From an uncultured Eubacterium sp. (GTDB lineage: Bacteria; Bacillota; Clostridia; Lachnospirales; Lachnospiraceae): DNA of 5,714 nt. The translations under genes were made by a program, and so were the position numbers. Shown one piece after another: positions 1-5,714 of the stretch. How positions within the stretch are numbered: position 1 is the first letter of the stretch; every line of letters starts with the position of its first letter. The notes below the pieces were generated by a model, which saw only the letters and a list, made by a program, of their open reading frames with translations, ran no database searches and had not been told where the DNA came from. The stretch lies in NCBI GenBank assembly GCA_900548465.1, contig URKY01000082.1, forward strand, positions 1 to 5,714. The letters are read 5' to 3'.

Positions 1-1250
1 ACAAAGTATGGCTTGCATCACCAACTATGCATGATGGTGCAGAAATGAAATATGTAAAAGAAGCATATGACACGAACTGGATGTCAACAGTAGGTGCAAA
101 TATCAATGAAGTTGAAAAAGTTGCAGCCGAAAAATCTGGAGTTAAATATGCAGTAGCATTGTCCTGCTGTACAGCAGCACTACATCTTTGTGTCAAGTTT
201 GCTGGTGAAAAACTTTATGGTAAGCCGGAAATTGGACATGGAGCAGTTGAGGGAAAAAGAGTTTTCTGTAGTGATATGACTTTTGATGCAACTTTGAATC
301 CGGTTGTTTATGAGGGTGGAATTCCTGTATTTGTTGATACAGAAAAAGATTCCTGGAATATGGATCCAGTTGCTCTGGAAAAGGCATTTGAGATGTATCC
401 AGAAGTAAAACTGGTTGTTTCAGCAGAACTTTATGGCTTTTCTGGGGATATAAAAAAGATTAAAGAAATCTGTGAAAAACACGGAGCACTTCTTATCGAA
501 GATGCAGCAGAAGCTATGGGAGCGACATGGGATGGAAAACAGTGTGGCTCTTATGGAGATTATGCCGCTGTATCTTATAACGGAAACAAAATTATAACAG
601 GAAGTTCTGGTGGATGTTTACTGACAAATGACCTGGAAGTAGCTAACAAAGCACGAAAATGGTCAACTCAGGCAAGAGAGGCTGCTGCATGGTATCAGCA
701 TGAAGAAGTCGGCTATAACTACAGAATGTCCAACGTGATCGCGGGTATTATCCGGGGCCAGTATAACTATCTGGAAGAACACATTGCACAGAAAAAAGTT
801 GTATATGAGAGATATAAAGAAGGCCTGAAAGATCTTCCGATTCAGATGAATCCATTTGATGAAAAAAGATGTGAGCCTAATTATTGGCTCAGTGCATTGA
901 TTATTGATAAAGATGCAATGTGCAAACAGGTACGTAGTGGTACAGAAGCAATTTATATTCCGGAAAAAGGAAAGAGCTGTCCGACAGAGATACTGGAAGC
1001 AATCTCAAGTATCAATGCAGAAGGAAGACCGATTTGGAAACCGATGCATATGCAGCCAATGTACAGAATGAATGAGTTTGTGACAGTATCCGGTTCGGGA
1101 AGAGCAAAAACAAATGCCTATATCGAGGGTGGTATTGAAGATGTAGGAGCTGATATCTTTCAGAGAGGCGTTTGCCTGCCAAGTGATAATAAGATGACTG
1201 CAGAGCAGCAGGACAGAATTATTGAAGTGATAAGAGCTTGTTTTGAATGA
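1..1250 (+). CDS. DegT/DnrJ/EryC1/StrS-family sugar aminotransferase (EpsN-like), 5'-partial
   Basis: PLP-dependent aminotransferase expected to convert a UDP-4-keto-6-deoxy sugar to a 4-amino sugar in the cytoplasm, using glutamate as amino donor. Numbering from the ATG at 27: the family lysine that forms the PLP aldimine is K188 in YNGNKII, and the Asp that contacts the pyridine nitrogen is D159 in IEDAAEAMG. Further family blocks are YQHEEVGYNYRMSN (223-236), RPIWKPMHMQP near residues 335-345, and a C-terminal RGVCLPSDNKMT. The ATG at 27 is probably not the true start: the frame is open to the left edge, the upstream codons read KVWLASPT, which matches the normal family N-terminus, and no ribosome binding site precedes the ATG. 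Only a few residues should be missing. B. subtilis EpsN, as I recall it, aligns along most of the length. The phosphate-binding loop reads SCCTAALHL where SGTAALH is usual. The stop is TGA at 1248-1250, 18 bases before the next gene. The family is sure; the sugar product is inferred. Confidence 0.93.
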   Translation, partial: KVWLASPTMHDGAEMKYVKEAYDTNWMSTVGANINEVEKVAAEKSGVKYAVALSCCTAALHLCVKFAGEKLYGKPEIGHGAVEGKRVFCSDMTFDATLNPVVYEGGIPVFVDTEKDSWNMDPVALEKAFEMYPEVKLVVSAELYGFSGDIKKIKEICEKHGALLIEDAAEAMGATWDGKQCGSYGDYAAVSYNGNKIITGSSGGCLLTNDLEVANKARKWSTQAREAAAWYQHEEVGYNYRMSNVIAGIIRGQYNYLEEHIAQKKVVYERYKEGLKDLPIQMNPFDEKRCEPNYWLSALIIDKDAMCKQVRSGTEAIYIPEKGKSCPTEILEAISSINAEGRPIWKPMHMQPMYRMNEFVTVSGSGRAKTNAYIEGGIEDVGADIFQRGVCLPSDNKMTAEQQDRIIEVIRACFE

Positions 1251-1254
1251 TAGT

Positions 1255-1260
1255 AAGGGG
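1255..1260 (+). promoter_or_regulatory. Ribosome binding site for the phosphoglycosyl transferase fusion
   Basis: AAGGGG lies 8 bases before the GTG at 1269. It decides in favour of the GTG start, since the next in-frame ATG (1407) would remove an N-terminal hydrophobic segment and has no comparable site. Confidence 0.65.
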
Positions 1261-1268
1261 AAAGTGTT

Positions 1269-2894
1269 GTGGCTAAGAAAAAAACAATAGCATTTCTTGC
1301 AGGAGGAACTGCTCTGGCAGCAGGAATCACTGCACATGTGTTGCGCAAAAAGGCAGAAAAGACTACATATAAGGCTGAGTTGATAGAGCCAGTTCAGCCA
1401 CGTAAAATGGGATTTTATGAGAAGTATGTGAAACGTGGACTGGATGTGGCGTGTGCTTCAGCTGCCATTATTTGTTTTAGCCCACTTTATATTGGTGTTG
1501 CGTTACTTGTGAAGTTTAAACTTGGTTCTCCGGTTATATTTACTCAGGATAGACCAGGATTGGTAGATAAAGACGGCAGAGAAACTGTATTCAAAATGTA
1601 CAAGTTCCGAACAATGACTGATGAAAGAGATGAAAATGGGGAGTTACTTCCAGATGATGTCAGACTGACAAAATTTGGCGCCTGGCTGAGAAAAACCAGC
1701 CTTGATGAGCTTGCAGAGGTATTTAATATTTTAAATGGTACAATGAGTGTTATAGGTCCAAGACCACAATTGGTTCGTGATATGACCTTTATGACAAAAG
1801 AGCAGAGAATGCGTCATACCGCAAAACCAGGACTTTCCGGACTTGCACAGGTGAATGGAAGAAATGCCATAACATGGGAAGATAAGCTGGAATGGGATAA
1901 GAAATATATTAGGAAAGTTGGATTCAAGGAAGATGTCAGAATCATTCTCGAGACGGTTAAAAAAGCGTTTATTAAGCAAGAGGGGATTTCACAGGATAAT
2001 ATGGCAACAGCGGAGGACTTTGGGGATTATCTTTTAAAAAATAAAAAAATAACTTCTGAAGAATACGATAAAAAACAAATAGAGGCTAAGCAAATTTTAA
2101 ATAAAAATGACGGAATACTGAGAGAAGAAGACTTGGTTTCGATTATTATGCCCTCTTACAATACCGCTTCATATATAAAAGAATCAATACAGTCAGTTTT
2201 AAATCAGACTTATACGAATTGGGAATTGATTATTGTAGATGATTGTTCAACTGACGAAACAGATGAAGTAATTAATACAATCACAGATTCTCGAATCAAA
2301 TATTTTAAAAATAAAGAGAACTCTGGAGCTGCAATGAGCCGGAACAAAGCATTACGAGAGGCCAGAGGACAATGGGTTGCTTTTCTTGATTCGGATGATC
2401 TTTGGATGCCTAATAAACTCGAAAAACAAATTAATTTTATGAAGAAAAATGGATATACGTTTTCTTACACGAATTATGAAGAAATTGATGTTGATGGAAA
2501 TAGAACGGGCATAAAAGTTACTGGTCCTAAGAAGATTACAAAGACAGGAATGTTTAATTACTGTTGGCCGGGATGTCTTACTGTTATGTTTGATGCAAAT
2601 AAGGTTGGACTCATCCAGATTGAAGATATTAAGAAAAATAATGATTATGCTATGTGGCTAAAAGTATGTAAAAAGGCAGACTGTTATTTGTTAGATGAAT
2701 ATTTAGCACAATATCGAAAAGGTCGTGTCGGGAGTGTAAGTACACATAGTATTAAAACAATGATTGGATGGCATTACAAGCTTTATAATGAAGCTGAAAA
2801 TATGGGAATGGCAAAGAGTTTGTTCAATACGGGAAGAAATTTGCTGTTTGGTTGTTATAAAAAATGGAAGTATGTTAAAAGTAGTATGAAATAG
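1269..2894 (+). CDS. Fusion protein: monotopic phosphoglycosyl transferase + family 2 glycosyltransferase
   Basis: 541 residues from a GTG start. Residues 7-24 are hydrophobic and could be a membrane anchor. Residues 47-235 are a bacterial sugar transferase domain (EpsL/PglC/WcaJ type), which moves a phospho-sugar from a UDP-sugar to undecaprenyl phosphate. It has KRGLDV (55-60), a re-entrant membrane helix with the helix-breaking Ser-Pro pair (S71-P72), KFRTM (112-116), the catalytic Asp-Glu pair D146-E147 in SLDEL, and GPRP (163-166). A tail and linker (about 236-288) follows, rich in Lys and Glu. Residues 289-about 480 are a GT-A fold GT2 domain resembling TuaG: SIIMPSYN (291-298), IVDDCSTDET with D324-D325, the metal-binding DSDD (374-377), and NNDYAMWLKV with D459 as candidate base. 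Stand-alone enzymes of the first type usually stop soon after their tail, so this is a genuine fusion that could make lipid-linked mono- then disaccharide. GC falls sharply near base 2040 (residue about 258). Domain calls are firm; sugars are unknown. Confidence 0.93.
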   Translation: MAKKKTIAFLAGGTALAAGITAHVLRKKAEKTTYKAELIEPVQPRKMGFYEKYVKRGLDVACASAAIICFSPLYIGVALLVKFKLGSPVIFTQDRPGLVDKDGRETVFKMYKFRTMTDERDENGELLPDDVRLTKFGAWLRKTSLDELAEVFNILNGTMSVIGPRPQLVRDMTFMTKEQRMRHTAKPGLSGLAQVNGRNAITWEDKLEWDKKYIRKVGFKEDVRIILETVKKAFIKQEGISQDNMATAEDFGDYLLKNKKITSEEYDKKQIEAKQILNKNDGILREEDLVSIIMPSYNTASYIKESIQSVLNQTYTNWELIIVDDCSTDETDEVINTITDSRIKYFKNKENSGAAMSRNKALREARGQWVAFLDSDDLWMPNKLEKQINFMKKNGYTFSYTNYEEIDVDGNRTGIKVTGPKKITKTGMFNYCWPGCLTVMFDANKVGLIQIEDIKKNNDYAMWLKVCKKADCYLLDEYLAQYRKGRVGSVSTHSIKTMIGWHYKLYNEAENMGMAKSLFNTGRNLLFGCYKKWKYVKSSMK

Positions 2895-2898
2895 GTGG
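2893..2898 (+). promoter_or_regulatory. Ribosome binding site for the acyltransferase gene
   Basis: AGGTGG lies 6 bases before the ATG at 2905 and overlaps the TAG stop (2892-2894) of the fusion gene, so the two genes are probably translationally coupled. Confidence 0.6.
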
Positions 2899-2904
2899 TG
2901 CAAT

Positions 2905-3602
2905 ATGAATCAATACTCAAAAAGGTTTTTAAAAACTCATCTGATAGAAATAATAATGTCTATTCCAAAAACAATATATTTTAATTTTAAAGTATTGCCA
3001 GTAAAGCAGGCTCTTAGATTACCATATATTGTATCTTATCATGTGAAGTTATCAGGGATAAATAGAAAAACGTTTTTGACAAAGGATAATGATTTATCTA
3101 CTTGCTCAATGAGAATAGGTTTTGGTGATTCGATAACATCAAGGAGAGAGTCACCTAAGAGCTTACTTTGTGTTGAACGGGGGGGGTAATCCAGGTTGGA
3201 AAAGATTTAGGATTATCACAGGGATGTGTTATATGTGCTAATAATGCAAGACTTATTTTAGGTGATAAATTTAGATGCAATTACTCAACTACAATTGATT
3301 GTTCTGACGCTGATATAAAAATCGGTAATAATGTTGTTTTGGGATGGAATGTCACGATAAAAAATAATGATGGACATTATGTGGTAGAAAATGGTAAAGA
3401 TTCGATTATTTCAAAAAAAATAATTATAAAAGATCACGTATGGGTATGTGCATATGCAACAGTGTTGAAAGGGGTTTGTATTAAAAAAAATTCGGTTGTT
3501 GCGTATGGTGCATTGTTAACGAATACAATTGATAAAGAAAATGTATTGTATGGTGGTGTTCCTGCTAAAATGATAAAGGAGAACATTAGTTGGAGAGAGT
3601 AG
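2905..3602 (+). pseudogene. Hexapeptide-repeat (left-handed beta-helix) acyltransferase, out of frame at a G8 tract; possibly phase-variable rather than dead
   Basis: The first part runs from ATG 2905 to TAA 3187-3189 (94 residues). The second part is open in the -1 frame from just after TGA 3174-3176 to TAG 3600-3602. The frames overlap only around the G8 tract at 3179-3186, so the shift must sit there. Joined by re-reading one G (equivalent to G9), the product has 232 residues, a usual length for this family of sugar O- or N-acyltransferases, which use acyl-CoA in the cytoplasm. The joined protein shows RIGFG near residue 71, hexapeptide turns such as LILGDKF and IKIGNN, LGWNV, the likely catalytic His158 in NNDGHY, the KKIIIKDHVWVCAYATVLKGV coil region and the terminal GGVPAKMI typical of this fold. 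As read, the 94-residue product lacks the whole catalytic helix. The TTG at 3339 is not a credible separate start, since homology continues upstream of it. It probably decorates the glycan built by its neighbours (inference). Its state could be genuine OFF phase, a decayed gene, a programmed frameshift, or a homopolymer sequencing error. Confidence 0.88.
3179..3186 (+). repeat. Homopolymeric G8 tract, candidate slipped-strand switch
   Basis: Eight consecutive G inside an otherwise AT-rich gene (about 30% GC). I saw no other G or C run longer than four in the window. At G8 translation stops at TAA 3187-3189. One G fewer would put the ribosome in a third frame that stops at TAA 3239-3241. One G more (or two fewer) restores the full acyltransferase frame. 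This one-in-three on/off arrangement is that of known poly-G contingency loci. It is also a classic place for read or assembly error. Confidence 0.75.
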
Positions 3603-3613
3603 TGGTGAAAATT

Positions 3614-3620
3614 GGGAGGA
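3614..3620 (+). promoter_or_regulatory. Ribosome binding site for the GT4 gene; fixes the GTG start
   Basis: GGGAGGA lies 6 bases before the GTG at 3627. The longer reading from TTG 3612 would include this site within its own coding sequence, so GTG 3627 is preferred. Confidence 0.75.
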
Positions 3621-3626
3621 AAATTT

Positions 3627-4670
3627 GTGAAAAAAGTATGTATCATAGGATGTTTTGCAGATACATTTGATTTATTGAATGGGCAAACGGTAAAAACTAA
3701 AATTGTATACAAAGAATTGGAAAAATCTATTGGCTGCGATGAAGTTATGAAAATCGATACATATGGAGGCGTGAAAACGCTGGTGAAAACCCCAATTATT
3801 GTGTTAAATGCGTTAAAAAGTGCCCAAAATATAATTATTCTTCCAGCTGAGAATGGTTTGCGAATTATTGTTCCATTTTTGATTGGGCTTAATAGAGTGT
3901 TTAAAAGAAATATATATTATGATGTAATAGGTGGATGGTTACCAGAATTTGTAAAAAAAAGAAAATGGTTAGGCATATTTTTAAAAAAAATAAATTCTAT
4001 TTTTGTTGAAACATCATCGATGAAGGAACAATTAAAAAGTCAAGGATACAATAATATAGAAGTTATTCCGAATTGTAAAGAATTGGATATATTGGATGCG
4101 AAAACAATAAAATATACAGGCATTAAGCCCTATCGCTTATGTACTTTTTCTAGGGTGACGAAAGAAAAAGGAATAGAAGATGCTGTTCGAGCAGTATGTG
4201 AGATAAACTCTATGCATAGTGATATTTTTGCTGAGTTAGATATATATGGTCAGATTGAAGATAATCAAGAAGAATGGTTAAAAAAATTACAAACTTTGGC
4301 ACCTGGATATATAAAATATAAAGGAATGGTTCCGTTTAGTCAGAGCACAAAAGTATTGAAAGAATATGATGCATTGCTATTCCCTACATATTATGAAGGA
4401 GAAGGATTTGCAGGTACGATAATTGATGCTTTCGCAGCAGGTCTTCCAGTTATTGCAAGTGATTGGAAATATAATTCGGAAATAATTAAATCAGGAATGA
4501 CAGGTGTGATTTTTAAAACACATAGTATAAATGAATTAAAAAATGCAATAATATCAATTGATAAAGATATAAAAAAATGGAATTTGATGAGACAGAATTG
4601 CATATCTGAAGCTAAGAGATACTTACCTGCGAATGCAATGAAAAAATTAATTGATATAGTAAATGGATAG
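3627..4670 (+). CDS. GT4-family glycosyltransferase (GT-B fold)
   Basis: 347 residues from GTG 3627, a usual length for a GT4 enzyme. It should transfer a sugar from a nucleotide donor, with retention, onto the growing lipid-linked oligosaccharide at the cytoplasmic face. The N-terminal acceptor half opens with a beta strand, MKKVCIIGCF, then the loop LLNGQTVKT (16-24). The C-terminal donor half has FSRVTKEKGIEDAV (174-187) with R176 and K181 as likely phosphate contacts, LDIYGQ (205-209 region), YKGMVPF (231-237), and the E-x7-E type motif, here E259-x7-D267 in YEGEGFAGTIIDAFAAG, followed by LPVIASDWKYNSEI. The second acid is Asp, not Glu, a conservative change. It starts 24 bases after the acyltransferase stop and ends overlapping or abutting the next gene. 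GC is low (about 30%), like its right-hand neighbours. Donor and acceptor sugars cannot be told from sequence. Confidence 0.92.
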   Translation: MKKVCIIGCFADTFDLLNGQTVKTKIVYKELEKSIGCDEVMKIDTYGGVKTLVKTPIIVLNALKSAQNIIILPAENGLRIIVPFLIGLNRVFKRNIYYDVIGGWLPEFVKKRKWLGIFLKKINSIFVETSSMKEQLKSQGYNNIEVIPNCKELDILDAKTIKYTGIKPYRLCTFSRVTKEKGIEDAVRAVCEINSMHSDIFAELDIYGQIEDNQEEWLKKLQTLAPGYIKYKGMVPFSQSTKVLKEYDALLFPTYYEGEGFAGTIIDAFAAGLPVIASDWKYNSEIIKSGMTGVIFKTHSINELKNAIISIDKDIKKWNLMRQNCISEAKRYLPANAMKKLIDIVNG

Positions 4671-4677
4671 AGGAAAA

Positions 4678-5691
4678 ATGATTAAGATAGTAAGAAGTTC
4701 AAGTACAAATGCAGAAGTTACAGATTATTATTTAGATGTTATTGCTTCACTTATGGAAGCATGTGGTGAAAAGAAATATGAAGACGATGTAGATTTAAAA
4801 CAGTGTAAAATGGAGGACATTATTATTGCTCCTACGGCTGTTGATTTTGTTAAATTATATTTTAAGGGATATAAAAACCAAATTTATTGGATGCAAGGAA
4901 TAGATGCAGAAGAAAGTTATATGAGAAATGGAAGTAAATTGAGAAAATATGTTCTTGATGTTATTACAAGATTTGCTATGAAAAGGGCAATGGCAATTTT
5001 CTATGTTTCAGAAGAAATGAAAAAATATGAAGAAGGTAAATTTGGTATTAGCACGGATAGAAAATGTTTTATTATGCCTTGCTTTAATGTAAGCAGAATA
5101 GAAGCACTTCAAGTAGATGAAAGAAAATATAAGAAGAACATATTTACCTATGTGGGTTCTTTAAGTAAATGGCAATGTTTTGAAGAAACACTGGATTTTT
5201 ATAAACAAATTGAGAAAATTGATCCGAATGCAGAGTTAAAGATTTTTACTTTTGCTAAAGATGAAGCGAGAAGAATTGTAGAAAGAAAAAATATTAATAA
5301 TTGTACAGTATCATCAGTTGCACCAGAAATGATGACTGAAGCACTAGCTGATGTGAAGTTCGGATTTGTTTTACGGGAAGACGATCCGGTTAATTGTGTG
5401 GCAACACCTACAAAATTATCATCATATTTATCTGCCGGGGTTATTCCTATTTTTAGCAAATATTTAAAAGATTTTTATAATAGGACAAATAGCTTCGAAT
5501 ATGTCGTGCCAGTGTCAGACTTTAACCCGTCAGAGAAATTACAAAAACTCTTGGTTGAAGAAATTGATACGAAAAAATTAATTTCTGAATATAGGGAATT
5601 ATTTAATACATACTATAATCCTCAATACTACATAAAAAAATATAAAGAAAAAATGTGTGAACTTTTGGAGGAAAAGTATGGAAGTAAATAG
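4678..5691 (+). CDS. Divergent GT-B (GT4-like) glycosyltransferase
   Basis: 337 residues from ATG 4678. This start is chosen because AGAGGA (4669-4674) precedes it, though with only a 3-base gap, and MIKIVRSSS is a plausible first beta strand. The alternative ATG 4663 adds five residues, overlaps the previous gene by 8 bases and has no ribosome binding site. The N-terminal half includes IYWMQGIDAEES (69-80) and AIFYVSEEMKKYEE (106-119), a pattern typical of GT-B acceptor domains. The donor half has FTYVGSLSKWQCFEETL (156-172) and FGFVLREDDPVNCVATPTKLSSYLSAGVIPI (228-258), a variant of the GT4 donor motif in which the usual Glu before the Tyr is Ser249. It probably adds one sugar of the repeat unit. 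No signal peptide or membrane segment is seen. Family placement is less certain than for the upstream GT4. Confidence 0.83.
   Translation: MIKIVRSSSTNAEVTDYYLDVIASLMEACGEKKYEDDVDLKQCKMEDIIIAPTAVDFVKLYFKGYKNQIYWMQGIDAEESYMRNGSKLRKYVLDVITRFAMKRAMAIFYVSEEMKKYEEGKFGISTDRKCFIMPCFNVSRIEALQVDERKYKKNIFTYVGSLSKWQCFEETLDFYKQIEKIDPNAELKIFTFAKDEARRIVERKNINNCTVSSVAPEMMTEALADVKFGFVLREDDPVNCVATPTKLSSYLSAGVIPIFSKYLKDFYNRTNSFEYVVPVSDFNPSEKLQKLLVEEIDTKKLISEYRELFNTYYNPQYYIKKYKEKMCELLEEKYGSK
5667..5671 (+). promoter_or_regulatory. Ribosome binding site for the gene entering at the right edge
   Basis: GGAGG sits 6 bases before the ATG at 5678, inside the last codons of the glycosyltransferase. It is the best-spaced strong site near the right edge and favours ATG 5678 over ATG 5698. 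Confidence 0.65.
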
Positions 5692-5714
5692 GAGAAAATG
5701 GTGGATAATTTCTT
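5678..5714 (+). CDS. Start of the next gene, 3'-partial, product unknown
   Basis: Reading from ATG 5678 gives MEVNRRKWWIIS and stays open to the window edge. It overlaps the preceding gene by 14 bases, which suggests translational coupling. A basic stretch followed by WWII would suit the start of a membrane protein such as a flippase or polymerase, which this locus would need, but twelve residues cannot support that call. A competing start at ATG 5698 in another frame follows AGGAG (5690-5694) by only three bases and is less likely. Confidence 0.5.
   Translation, partial: MEVNRRKWWIIS

Noticed and set aside
3339..3602. The 87-residue frame starting with TTG at 3339 as a separate small acyltransferase gene
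   Set aside because: The same frame is open and homologous upstream to 3177, no ribosome binding site precedes the TTG, and it would begin in the middle of the beta helix. It is the second half of the split gene.
3612..3626. TTG 3612 as start of the GT4 gene
   Set aside because: It would place the GGGAGGA ribosome binding site inside the coding region. GTG 3627 has that site at a 6-base spacing.
1251..3626. Terminators or promoters in the short gaps between genes
   Set aside because: The gaps are 10-24 bases and hold only ribosome binding sites. No hairpin followed by a T run and no -35/-10 pair could be supported.
3413..3990. Four A8 runs (3413-3420, 3483-3490, 3953-3960, 3983-3990) as further phase-variable tracts
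   Set aside because: Such runs are expected in AT-rich Lys codon stretches, and every one sits in an intact reading frame. There is no sign of switching.
193..5459. Several minus-strand open frames of 60-110 codons across the window (for example 1005-1337, 3434-3712, 5199-5459)
   Set aside because: All lie opposite well-supported + strand genes, have low-complexity Phe/Ser/His-rich translations typical of antisense shadows, and show no recognisable domain.
5698..5714. ATG 5698 after AGGAG (5690-5694) as the start of the next gene
   Set aside because: The gap is only three bases, whereas ATG 5678 has GGAGG at six bases and an open frame. It is not fully excluded, because only a few codons are visible.

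Overview
The window is a stretch of a surface-polysaccharide (capsule or exopolysaccharide) biosynthesis operon. All genes lie on the + strand, with gaps of at most 24 bases or short overlaps, and no terminator or internal promoter is visible. The host is probably a low-GC Gram-positive of the Clostridia, most likely a Lachnospiraceae-type gut anaerobe. I base this on strong AGGAGG-like ribosome binding sites, two GTG starts, a GC content falling from about 41% to about 30%, and protein sequences that read like those of that group. The taxonomic call is inference from memory of families, not a search.

Layout. (1) 1-1250: a DegT/DnrJ/EryC1/StrS (EpsN-like) sugar aminotransferase, missing only its first few codons off the left edge. 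(2) 1269-2894: a fused enzyme with an initiating monotopic phosphoglycosyl transferase (EpsL/PglC-like) at the N-terminus and a family 2 glycosyltransferase (TuaG-like) at the C-terminus. (3) 2905-3602: a left-handed beta-helix (hexapeptide) acyltransferase split into two reading frames exactly at a run of eight G. (4) 3627-4670: a GT4 glycosyltransferase. (5) 4678-5691: a second, more divergent GT-B type glycosyltransferase. (6) 5678 to the right edge: the first 12 codons of another gene.

Proposed joint role (inference): the aminotransferase makes a UDP-4-amino sugar. The phosphoglycosyl transferase half of the fusion loads a phospho-sugar onto undecaprenyl phosphate at the inner face of the membrane. 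The fused GT2 half and the two GT-B enzymes extend the repeat unit, and the acyltransferase decorates it. Export and polymerisation genes would lie outside the window.

The two points most worth attention are the G8 tract, which switches the acyltransferase out of frame and looks like a candidate phase-variation switch (or an assembly error), and the sharp fall in GC inside the fusion gene near base 2040. That fall suggests the strain-variable glycosyltransferase cassette was joined to a conserved initiation module within one open reading frame.
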